The notes beneath the pieces were generated by a model that saw only the letters and a list, made by a program, of their open reading frames with translations, ran no database searches and was not told where the DNA came from. This document shows positions 36,623 to 47,490 of a stretch of 64,000 nucleotides of DNA, piece after piece. The stretch comes from Clusia tigrina (Eukaryota; Arthropoda; Insecta; Diptera; Clusiidae): positions 110,073,700 to 110,137,699 of the forward strand of contig OV050033.1 in NCBI GenBank assembly GCA_920105625.2, in the 5' to 3' direction. Position numbers and translations under genes: made by a program. Within the stretch, counting starts at the first letter, position 1; each line of letters opens with the position of its first letter.

Positions 36623-39211
36623 GTCCTACCCCTATCAAAGTTTGCAACCTACAATTGCTTGTAACTTTTTACTGCAGCGTCATAAAACCTTGAAATTTTG
36701 TAACAATAAAGTACTCGAGCCTCTTGTAAATTTAAGCGATCGCTCAAAGCTATGCTACCCTTGACTCCCAAATCAAACACTGATAAAACTTCAAATGGCC
36801 CTAACTTCTATACGGTACGTCCTACACCTATCAAAGTTTGCAACATACATATGCTTATAACTTTTTACTGGAGCGTCATAAAACCTTGAAATTTTGTAAC
36901 AATAAAGTACTCGAGCCTCTTGTCAATTTAAGCTATCGCTCAAAGCTTTGCTACCCTTGAGTCCCAAATCAAACACTAATAAAACTTTAAATGGCCCTAA
37001 CTACTATACCGTACGTCCTACACCTATCAAATTTTGCAACATACAAATGCTTGTAACTTTTTACTGGAGCGTCATAAAACCTTGAAATCTTGTAACAATA
37101 AAGTACTCGAGCCTCTTGCCAATTTAAGCTATCGCTCAAAGTTATGCTACCCTTGAGTCAAAATCAATCACTGATAAAACTTCAAATGGCCCTAACTTCT
37201 ATACGGTACGTCCTACACCTATCAAAGTTTGCAACATACAAATGCTTGTAACTTTTTACTGAAGCGGTATAAAACCTTAAAATTTTGTAAAAATAAAGTA
37301 CTCGAGCCTCTTGTCAACTTAAGCTATCGCTTAAAGCTATGCTACCCTTGAATCCCAAATCAAACGCTGATAAAACTTCAAATGGTCCTAACTTCTATAC
37401 GGTACGTCCTACACCTATCAAAGTTTGCAGCATATAAATGCTTGTAACTTTTTACTGGAGTGTCATAAAACCTTGAAATTGTGTAACAATAAAATACTCG
37501 ATCCTCTTGTCAATTTAAACTATCGCTCTTAGCTTGAGTCCCAAATCAAACACTGATAAAACTTCAAATGGCCTTAACTTCTATACGGTACGTCCTACAC
37601 CTAACAAAGTTTGCAACCTACTAATGCTTGTAACTCTTTACTGCAGCGTCATAAAACCTTGAAATTTTGTAACAATAAAGTACTCGAGCCTCTTGTCAAT
37701 TTAAGCTATCGCTCAAAGCTATGCTACCCTTGAGTCCCAAATCAAACACTGATAAAACTTCAAATGGCCCTAACTTCTATACGGTACGTCCTACACCTAT
37801 CAAAGTTTGCAACATACAAATGCTTGTAACTTTTTACTGGAGCGTCATAAAACCTTGAAATTTTGTAACAATAAAGTACTCGAGCCTCTTGTCAATTTAA
37901 GCTATCGCTCAAAGCTATGGTACCCTTGAGTCCCAAATCAAACACTGATAAAACTTCAAATGGCCCTAACTTCTATACGGTACGTCCTACCCCTATCAAA
38001 GTTTGCAACCTACAATTGCTTGTAACTTTTTACTGCAGCGTCATAAAACCTTGAAATTTTGTAACAATAAAGTACTCGAGCCTCTTGTAAATTTAAGCTA
38101 TCGCTCAAAGCTATGCTACCCTTGACTCCCAAATCAAACACTGATAAAACTTCAAATGGCCCTAACTTCTATACGGTACGTCCTACACCTATCAAAGTTT
38201 GCAACATACAGATGCTTATAAATTTTTACTGGAGCGTCATAAAACCTTAAAATTTTGTAACAATAAAGTACTCGAGCCTCTTGTCAATTTAAGCTATCGC
38301 TCAAAGCTATGCTACCCTTGAGTCCCAAATCATACACTGATAAAATTTCAAATGGCCCTAACTTCTATACGGTACTTCTTACATCTATCAAAATTTGCAA
38401 CATACAAATGCTTGTAACTTTTTACTGGAGAGTCATAGAACCTTGAAATTTTGTAACAATAAAGTACTCGAGCCTCTTGTCAATTTAAGCTATCGCTCAA
38501 AGCTTTGCTACCCTTGAGTCCCAAATCAAACACTGATAAAACTTTAAATGGCCCTAACTTCTATACGGTACGTCCTACACCTATCAAAGTTTGCAACATA
38601 CAAATGCTTGTAACTTTTTACTGGAGCGTCATAAAACCTTGAAATTTGTAACAATAAAGTACTCGAGCCTCTTGTCAATTTACGCTATCGCTCAAAGCTA
38701 TGCTACCCTTGAGTCCCAAATCAAACACTGATAAAACTTCAAATGGCCCTAACTTCTATACGGTACGTCCTACACCTATCAGAGTTTGCAACATACAAAT
38801 GCTTGTAACTTTTTACTGGAGCGTCATAAAACCTTGAAATTTTGTAACAATAAAGTACTCGAGCCTCTTGTCAATTAAGCTTTCGCTCAAAGTTATGCTA
38901 CCCTTGAGTCCCAAATCAAACACTGATAAAACTTCAAATGGCCCTAACTTCTATACGGTACGTCCTACACCTATCAAAGTTTGCAACATACAGATGCTTA
39001 TAACTTTTTACTGGAGCGTCATAAAACCTTGAAATTTTGTAACAATAAAGTACTCGAGCCTCTTGTCAATTTAAACTATCGCTCAAAGCTATGCTACTCT
39101 TGAGTCCCAAATCAAACACTGATAAAACTTTAAATGGCCCTAACTTCTATACGGTACGTCCTACACCTATCAAAGTTTGCAACATACAAATGCTTGTAAC
39201 TTTTTACTGGA
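36623..39211 (+). repeat. Segmental duplication, right copy (single 774-bp unit)
   Basis: Partner of 26,860-30,223. After the GATCCT monomer at 37,500 there is only one 4-monomer unit before the AAATCATACACTG monomer at 38,274, whereas the left copy has two. A single-base loss (GTCAATTAAGC near 38,873) is private to this copy. The match ends where GGAGCGTCACAAATCC replaces GGAGTGTCATAAAACC near 39,211. Confidence 0.88.
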
Positions 39212-39446
39212 GCGTCACAAATCCTTGAAATTTGTAACAATAAAGTACTCGAGCCTCTTGTCAATATAAGCTATCGCTCAAAGCTATGCTACCCTTGAGT
39301 CCCAAATCAAACACTGATAAAACTTCAAATGGCCCTAACTTCTATACGGTACGTCCTACACCTATCAAAGTTTGCAACATACAAATGCATGTAACTTTTT
39401 ACTGGAGCGTCATAAAACCTTGAAATTTTGTAACAATAATGTACTC
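39212..39446 (+). repeat. Single-monomer link, partner of 43.2-43.4 kb
   Basis: Covers GTCACAAATCC, the GTCAATATAAGC head (39,251) and the TAATGTACTCG end (39,435). The same set lies 3,944 bp to the right (43,195 and 43,379) and also near 34,170. Confidence 0.8.
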
Positions 39447-39838
39447 GAGCCTCTTGTCAATTTAAGCTATCGCTCAAAGCTATGCTACCCTTGAGTCCCA
39501 AATCAAACACTGATAAAACTTCAAATGGCCCTAACTTCTATACGGTACGTCCTACACCTATCAAAGTTTGCAACATACAAATGCTTGTAACTTTTTACTG
39601 CAGCGTCATAAAACCTTGAAATTTTGTAACAATAAAGTACTAGAGCCTCTTGTAAATTTAAGCTATCGCTCAAAGCTATGCTACCCTTGACTCCCAAATC
39701 AAACACTGATAAAACTTCAAACGGCCCTAACTTCTATACGGTACGTCCTACACCTATCAAAGTTTGCAACATACAGATGCTTATAACTTTTTACTGGAGC
39801 GTCATAAAACCTTGAAATTTTGTAACAATAAAGTACTC
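39447..39838 (+). repeat. 2-monomer tandem repeat, copy 1 (392 bp)
   Basis: Two monomers. The first has a CAAATGC...CTGCAG body and ends at a CTAGAG junction (39,643). The second is a GTAAATTT/GACTCCC head with AAACGG, CAGATGC and GGAGCG. The pair is repeated immediately. Confidence 0.9.
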
Positions 39839-40230
39839 GAGCCTCTTGTCAATTTAAGCTATCGCTCAAAGCTATGCTACCCTTGAGTCCCAAATCAAAC
39901 ACTGATAAAACTTCAAATGGCCCTAACTTCTATACGGTACGTCCTACACCTATCAAAGTTTGCAACATACAAATGCTTGTAACTTTTTACTGCAGCGTCA
40001 TAAAACCTTGAAATTTTGTAACAATAAAGTACTAGAGCCTCTTGTAAATTTAAGCTATCGCTCAAAGCTATGCTACCCTTGACTCCCAAATCAAACACTG
40101 ATAAAACTTCAATCGGCCCTAACTTCTATACGGTACGTCCTACACCTATCAAAGTTTGCAACATACAGATGCTTATAACTTTTTACTGGAGCGTCATAAA
40201 ACCTTGAAATTTTGTAACAATAAAGTACTC
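39839..40230 (+). repeat. 2-monomer tandem repeat, copy 2 (392 bp)
   Basis: Same dimer as copy 1. Within the shared bodies the only difference seen is CAATCGGCCC against CAAACGGCCC. The same dimer type forms part of the 980-bp units at 34.2-36.1 kb. Confidence 0.9.
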
Positions 40231-41795
40231 GAGCCTCTTGTCAATTTAAGCTATCGCTCAAAGCTATGCTACCCTTGAGTCCCAAATCAAACACTGATAA
40301 AACTTCAAATGGCCCTAACTTCTATACGCTACGTCCTACATCTATCAAAGTTTGCAACATACAAATGCTTGTAACTTTTTACTAGAGCGTCATAAAACCT
40401 TGAAATTTTGTAACAATAAAGTACTCGAGCCTCTTGTCAACTTAAGCTATGGCTCAAAGCTTTGCTACATTTGAGTCCCAAATCAAACGCTGATAAAACT
40501 TTAAATGGCCCTAACTTCTATACGGTACGTCCTACACCTATCAAAGTTTGCAACATACAAATGCTTGTAACTGTTTACTGGAGCGTCATAACACCTTGAA
40601 ATTTGTAACAATAAAGTACTCGAGCCTCTTGTCAATTTAAGCTATCGCTCAAAGCTATGCTACCCTTGAGTCCCAAATCAAACACTGATAAAACTTCAAA
40701 TGGCCCTAACTTCTGTACGGTACGTCCAACCCCTATCAAAGTTTGCAACCTACAATTGCTTGTAACTTTTTACTGCAGCGTCATAAAACCTTGAAATTTT
40801 GTAACAATAAAGTACTCGAGCCTCTTCTAAATTTAAGCTATCGCTCAAAGCTATGCTACCCTTGACTCCCAAATCAAACACTGATAAAACCTCAAACGGC
40901 CCTAACTTCTATACGGTCCTTCCTACACCTATCAAAGTTTGCAACATACAGATGCTTATAACTTTTTACTGGAGGGTCATAAAACCTTGAAATTTTGTAA
41001 CAATAAAGTACTCGAGCCTCTTGTCAATTTAAGCTATCGCTCAAAGCTATGCTACCCTTGAGTCCCAAATCAAACACTGATAAAACTTCAAATGGCCCTA
41101 ACTTCTATACGCTACGTCCTACATCTATCAAAGTTTGCAACATACAAATGCTTGTAACTTTTTACTAGAGCGTCATAAAACCTTGAAATTTTGTAACAAT
41201 AAAGTACTCGAGCCTCTTGTCAACTTAAGCTATGGCTCAAAGCTTCGCTACATTTGAGTCCCAAATCAAACGCTGATAAAACTTTAAATGGCCCTAACTT
41301 CTATACGGTACGTCCTACACCTATCAAAGTTTGCAACATACAAATGCTTGTAACTGTTTACTGGAGCGTCATAACACCTTGAAATTTGTAACAATAAAGT
41401 ACTCGAGCCTCTTGTCAATTTAAGCTATCGCTCAAAGCTATGCTACCCTTGAGTCCCAAATCAAACACTGATAAAACTTCAAATGGCCCTAGCTTATATA
41501 CGGAACGTCCTACACCTATCAAAGTTTGCAACATACAAATGCTTGTCTCTCTTTACTGGAGCATCATAAAACCTTGAAATTTTGTAACAATAAAGTACTC
41601 GAGCCTCTTGTCAATTGAAGCTATCGCTCAAAGCTATGCTACCCTTGAGTCCCAAATCAAACACTGATAAAACTTCAAATGGCCCTAACTTCTATACGGT
41701 GCGTCCTACACCTATCAAAGTTTGCAACATACAAATGCTTGTAACTTTTTACTGGAGCGTCATAAAACCTTGAAATTTGTAACAATAAAGTACTC
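40231..41795 (+). repeat. Two overlapping copies of a 4-monomer cassette (offset 783 bp)
   Basis: ATACGCTACG at 40,325 and 41,108, TATGGCTCAAAGCTT near 40,447 and 41,230, and CATAACACC near 40,589 and 41,372 repeat at 783 bp. After that the first copy continues with CTGTACGGTACGTCCAACC and CTCTTCTAAATTT (as near 8.7 kb), the second with CTTATATACGGAAC and TCTCTC (as near 21.4 kb). The same cassette occurs with ATACGCTACG at 13,562, 16,882, 18,056, 20,981, 25,677 and 36,224. Confidence 0.85.
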
Positions 41796-42019
41796 GAGCC
41801 TCTTGTCAATTTAAGCTATCGCTCAAAGCTATGCTACCCTTGAGTCCCAAATCAAACACTGATAAAACTTCAAATGGCCCCAATGGAGTCCCAAATCAAA
41901 CACTGATAAAACTTCTATACGGTACGTCCTACCAATATCAAAGTTTGCAACCTACAATTGCTTGTAACTTTTTACTGCAGCGTTATATAACCTTGAAATT
42001 TTGTAACAATAAAGTACTC
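41796..42019 (+). repeat. Monomer with 28-bp internal duplication (224 bp)
   Basis: After CAAATGGCCCCAATG the sequence returns to GAGTCCCAAATCAAACACTG and ATAAAACTT, then continues with CTATACGG. The segment from GAGTCCC to AAACTT is thus present twice (about 41,842-41,870 and 41,886-41,914). This is the only sizeable out-of-register duplication I found. It gives the longest monomer in the window and accounts for a short + strand open frame here. Confidence 0.93.
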
Positions 42020-44955
42020 GAGCCTCTTGTAAATTTAAGCTATCGCTCAAAGCTATGCTACCCTTGACTCCCAAATCAAACACTGATAAAACTTCAAATG
42101 GCCGTAACTTCTATACGGTACGTCCTACACCTATCAAAGTTTGCAACATACAGAAGCTTATAACTTTTTACTGGAGCGTCATAAAACCTTGAAATTTTGT
42201 AACAATAAAGTATTCGAGCCTCTTGTCAATTTAAGCTATCGCTCAAAGCTATGCTACCCTTGAGTCCCAAATCAAACACTGATAAAACTTCAAATGGCCC
42301 TAACTTTTATACGGTACGTCCTACCCCTATCAAAGTTTGCAACCTACAATTGCTTGTAACTTTTTACTGCAGCGTCATAAAACCTTGAAATTTTGTAACA
42401 ATAAAGTACTCGAGCCTCTTGTAAATTTAAGCTATCGCTCAAAGCTATGCTACCCTTGACTCCCAAATCAAACACTGATACAACTTCAAATGGCCCTAAA
42501 TTCTATACGGTACGTCCTACACCTATCAAAGTTTGCAACATACAGATGCTTATAACTTTTTACTGGAGCGTCATAAAACCTTGAAATTTTGTAACAATAA
42601 AGTACTCGTGCCTCTTGTCAATTTAAGCTATCACTCAAAGCTATGCTACCCTTGAGTCCCAAATAATACACTGATAAAATTTAAAATGGCCCTAACTTCT
42701 ACACGGTACGTCTTACATCTATCAAAATTTGCAACATACAAATGCTTGTAACTTTTTACTGGAGCGTCATAAAACCTTGAAATTTTGTAACAATAAAGTA
42801 CTCGAGCCTCTTGTCAATTTAAGCTTTCGCTCAAAGTTATGCTACCCTTGAGTCCCAAATCAAACACTGATAAAACTTCAAATGGCCCTAACCTCTATAC
42901 GGTACGTCCTACACCTATCAAAGTTTGCAACATACAGATGCTTATAACTTTTTACTGGAGCGTCATAAAACCTTGAAATTTTGTAACAATAAAGTACTCG
43001 AGCCGCTTGTCAATTTAAACTATCGCTCAAAGCTATGCTACTCTTGAGTCCCAAATCAAACACTGATAAAACTTTAAATGGCCCTAACTTCTATACGGTA
43101 CGTCCTACACCTATCAAAGTTTGCAACTTACAAATGCTTGTAACTTTTTACTGGAGCGTCACAAATCCTTGAAATTTGTAACAATAAAGTACTCGAGCCT
43201 CTTGTCAATATAAGCTATCGCTCAAAGCTATGCTACCCTTGAGTCCCAAATCAAACACTGATAAAACTTCAAATGGCCCTAACTTCTATACGGTACGTCC
43301 TACACCTATCAAAGTTTGCAACATACAAATGCTTGTAACTTTTTACTGGAGCGTCATAAAACCTTGAAATTTTGTAACAATAATGTACTCGAGCCTCTTG
43401 TCAACTTAAGCTATGGCTCAAAGCTTTGCTACATTTGAGTCCCAAATCAAACGCTGATAAAACTTTAAATGGCCCTAACTTCTATACGGTACGTCCTACA
43501 CCTATCAAAGTTTGCAACATACAAATGCTTGTAACTGTTTACTGGAGCGTCATAACACCTTGAAATTTGTAACAATAAAGTACTCGAGCCTCTTGTCAAT
43601 TTAAGCTATCGCTCAAAGCTATGCTACCCTTGAGTCCCAAATCAAACACTGATAAAACTTCAAATGGCCCTAACTTCTATACGGTACGTCCTACCAATAT
43701 CAAAGTTTGCAACCTACAATTGCTTGTAACTTTTTACTGCAGCGTCATATAACCTTGAAATTTTGTAACAATAAAGTACTCGAGCCTCTTGTAAATTTAA
43801 GCTATCGCTCAAAGCTATGCTACCCTTGACTCCCAAATCAAACACTGATAAAACTTCAAATGGCCCTAACTTCTATACGGTACGTCCTACACCTATCAAA
43901 GTTTGCAACATACAGAAGCTTATAACTTTTTACTGGAGCGTCATAAAACCTTGAAATTTTGTAACAATAAAGTATTCGAGCCTCTTGTCAATTTAAGCTA
44001 TCGCTCAAAGCTATGCTACCCTTGAGTCCCAAATCAAACACTGATAAAACTTCAAATGGCCCTAACTTTTATACGGTACGTCCTACCCCTATCAAAGTTT
44101 GCAACCTACAATTGCTTGTAACTTTTTACTGCAGCGTCATAAAACCTTGAAATTTTGTAACAATAAAGTACTCGAGCCTCTTGTAAATTTAAGCTATCGC
44201 ACAAAGCTATGCTACCCTTGACTCCCAAATCAAACACTGATAAAACTTCAAATGGCCCTAACTTCTATACGGTACGTCCTACACCTATCAAAGTTTGCAA
44301 CATACAGATGCTTATAACTTTTTACTGGAGCGTCATAAAACCTTGAAATTTTGTAACAATAAAGTACTCGTGCCTCTTGTCAATTTAAGCTATCACTCAA
44401 AGCTATGCTACCCTTGAGTCCCAAATAATACACTGATAAAATTTAAAATGGCCCTAACTTCTACACGGTACGTCTTACATCTATCAAAATTTGCAACATA
44501 CAAATGCTTGTAACTTTTTACTGGAGCGTCATAAAACCTTGAAATTTTGTAACAATAAAGTACTCGAGCCTCTTGTCAATTTAAGCTATCGCTCAAAGCT
44601 TTGCTACCTTTGAGTCCCAAATCAAACACTGATAAAACTTTAAATGGCCCTAACTTCTATGCGGTACGTCCTACACCTATCAAAGTTTGCAACATACAAA
44701 TGCTTGTAACTTTTTACTGGAGCGTCATAAAACCTTGAAATTTGTAAGAATAAAGTACTCGAGCCTCTTGCCAATTTAAGCTATCGCTCAAAGCTATGCT
44801 ACCCTTGAGTCCCAAATCAAACACTGATAAAACTTCAAATGGCCCAAACTTTTATACGGTACGTCCTACCCCTATCAAAGTTTGCAACCTACAAATGCTT
44901 GTAACTGTTTACTGGAGCGTCATAAAACCTTGAAATTTGTAACAATAAAGTACTC
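42020..44955 (+). repeat. Patchwork of four block types
   Basis: To about 42,460 it matches 21.9-22.3 kb; about 42,416-43,151 matches 18.9-19.7 kb (offset 23,471); 43,152-43,390 matches 39.2-39.45 kb (offset 3,944). Then 43,391-43,600 is the TATGGCTCAAAGCTTTG/CATAACACC monomer, and from about 43,620 to 44,840 it matches the 1,761-bp unit (offset 20,156 from its second copy). After 44,840 the offset to that unit drops to 19,960, one monomer fewer. Confidence 0.83.
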
Positions 44956-47490
44956 GAGCCTCTTGTCAATTTAAGCTATCGCTCAAAGCTATGCTACCCT
45001 TGAGTCCCAAATCAAACACTGATAAAACTTCAAATGGCCCTAACTTCTATACGGTACATCCTACACCTATCAAAGTTTGCAACATACAAATGCTTGTAAC
45101 TTTTTACTGGAGCGTCATAAAACTTTGAAATTTGTAACAATAAAGCACTCGAGCCTCTTGTAAAATTTAAGCTATCGCTCAAAGCTATGCTACCCTTGAC
45201 TCCCAAATCAAACACTGAAAAAACTTCAAATGGCCCTAACTTTTATACGGTACGTCCTACACCTATCATAGTTTGCAACATACAGATGCTTATAACTTTT
45301 TACGGGAGCGTCATAAAACCTTGAAATTTTGTAACAATAAAGTACTCGAGCCTCTTGTAAATTTAAGCTATCGCTCAAAGCTATGCTACCCTTGACTCCC
45401 AAATCAAACACTGATAAAACTTCAAATGGCCCTAACTTCTATACGGTACGTCCTACACCTATCAAAGTTTGCAACATACAGATGCTTATAACTTTTTACT
45501 GGAGCGTCATAAAACTTTGAAATTTGTAACAATAAAATACTCGAGCATCTTGTCAATTTAAGCTATCGCTCAAAGCTATGCTGCCCTTGAGTCCCAAATC
45601 AAACACTGATAAAACTTCAAATGGCCCTAACTTCTATACGGTGCGTCCTACACCTATCAAAGTTTGCAACATACAAATGCTTGTAACTTTTTACTGGAGC
45701 GTCATAAAACCTTGAAATTTGTAACAATAAAGTACTCGAGCCTCTTGTCAATTTAAGCTATCGCTCAAAGCTATGCTACCCTTGAGTCCCAAATCAAACA
45801 CTGATAAAACTTCAAATGGCCCTAACTTCTGTACGGTACGTCCTACCCCTATCAAAGTTTGCAACCTACAATTGCTTGTAACTTTTTACTGCAGCGTCAT
45901 AAAACCTTGACATTTTGTAACAATAAAGTACTCGAGCCTCTTGTAAATTTAAGCTATCGCTCAAAGCTATGCTACCGTTGACTCCCAAATCAAACACTGA
46001 TAAAACCTCAAACGGCCCTAACTTCTATACGGTACTTCCTACACCTATCAAAGTTTGCCACATACAGATGCTTATAACTTTTTACTGGAGGGTCATAAAA
46101 CCTTGAAATTTTGTAACAATAAAGTACTCGAGCCTCTTGTCAATTTAAGCTATCGCTCAAAGCTATGCTACCCTTGAGTCCCAAATCAAACACTGATAAA
46201 ACTTCAAATGGCCCAAACTTCTATACAGTACGTCCTACACCTTTCAAAGTTTGCAACACACAAATGCTTGCAACTTTTTACTGGAGCGCCATAAAACTTT
46301 GAAATTTTGTAACAATAAAGTACTCGAGCCTCTTGTCAATTTAAGCTATCGCAAAAAGCTGGAGTCCCAAATCAAACACTGATAAAACTTCAAATGGCCC
46401 TAACTTCTATACGGTGCGTCCTACACCTATCAAAGTTCGCAACATACAAATGCTTGTAACTTTTTACTGGAGCGTCATAAAACCTTGAAATTTTGTAACA
46501 ATAAAGTACTCGAGCCTCGTGTCAATTTAAGCTATCGCTCAAAGCTAAGCTACCGTTGAGTCCCAAATCAAACACTGATAAAACTTCAAATGGCCCTAAC
46601 TTCTATACGGTACGTCCTACCAATATCAAAGTTTGCAACCTACAATTGCTTGTAACTTTTTACTGCAGCGTCATATAACCTTGAAATTTTGTAACAATAA
46701 AGTACTCGAGCCTCTTGTAAATTTAAGCTATCGCTCAAAGCTATGCTACCCTTGACTCCCAAATCAAACACTGATAAAACTTCAAATGGCCCTAACTTCT
46801 ATAGGGTACGTCCTACACCTATCAAAGTTTGCAACATACAGATGCTTATAACTTTTTACTGGAGCGTCATAAAAGTTTGAAATTTGTAACAATAAAATAC
46901 TCGAGCATCTTGTCAATTTAAGCTATCGCTCAAAGCTATGCTACCCTTGAGTCCCAAATCAAACACTGATAAAACTTCAAATGGCCCTAACTTCTATACG
47001 GTACGTCCTACCCCTATCAAAGTTTGCAACCTACAATTGCTTATAACTTTTTACTGGAGCGTCATAAAACCTTGAAATTTTGTAACAATAAAGTACTCGT
47101 GCCTCTTGTCAATTTAAGCTATCGCTCAAAGCTATGCTACCCTTGAGTCCCAAATAATACACTGATAAAATTTCAAATGGCCCTAACTTCTAGACGGTAC
47201 GTCATACATCTATCAAAATTTGCAACATACAAATGCTTGTAACTTTTTACTGGAGCGTCATAAAACCTTGAAAATTTGTAACAATAAAGTACTCGAGCCT
47301 CTTGTCAAGTTAAGCTATCGCTCAAACCTTTGCTACCCTTGAGTCCCAAATCAAACACTGATAAAACTTTAAATGGCCCTAACTTCTATACGGTACGTCC
47401 TACACCTATCAAAGTTTGCAACATACAAATGCTTGTAACTTTTTACTGGAGCGTCATAAAACCTTGAAATTTTGTAACAATAAAGTACTC
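44956..47490 (+). repeat. 13-monomer tandem duplication, copy 1 (2,535 bp)
   Basis: Matches the next 2,535 bp. Markers are CGGTACATCC (45,056), GTAAAATTTAAG (1-bp gain), TACGGGAGCG, GAGCAT heads, TGCCACATAC, CCTTTCAAAG, a 186-bp monomer at 46,326, a GAGCCTCGTG head, CCAATATC, CTATAGGGTACG and GTGCCT at 47,099. Thirteen monomers would be 2,548 bp; the 13-bp shortfall is the 186-bp monomer plus single-base losses. Confidence 0.93.
46326..46511 (+). repeat. 186-bp monomer with an independent 10-bp deletion
   Basis: CTATCGCAAAAAGCTGGAGTCCC replaces the usual run from CTATCGCTC to GAGTCCC, a net loss of 10 bases. It affects the same part of the monomer as the CTCTTAGC family but with different edges, so it is a separate event. 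An identical copy lies 2,535 bp to the right (48,861-49,046). Confidence 0.9.
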
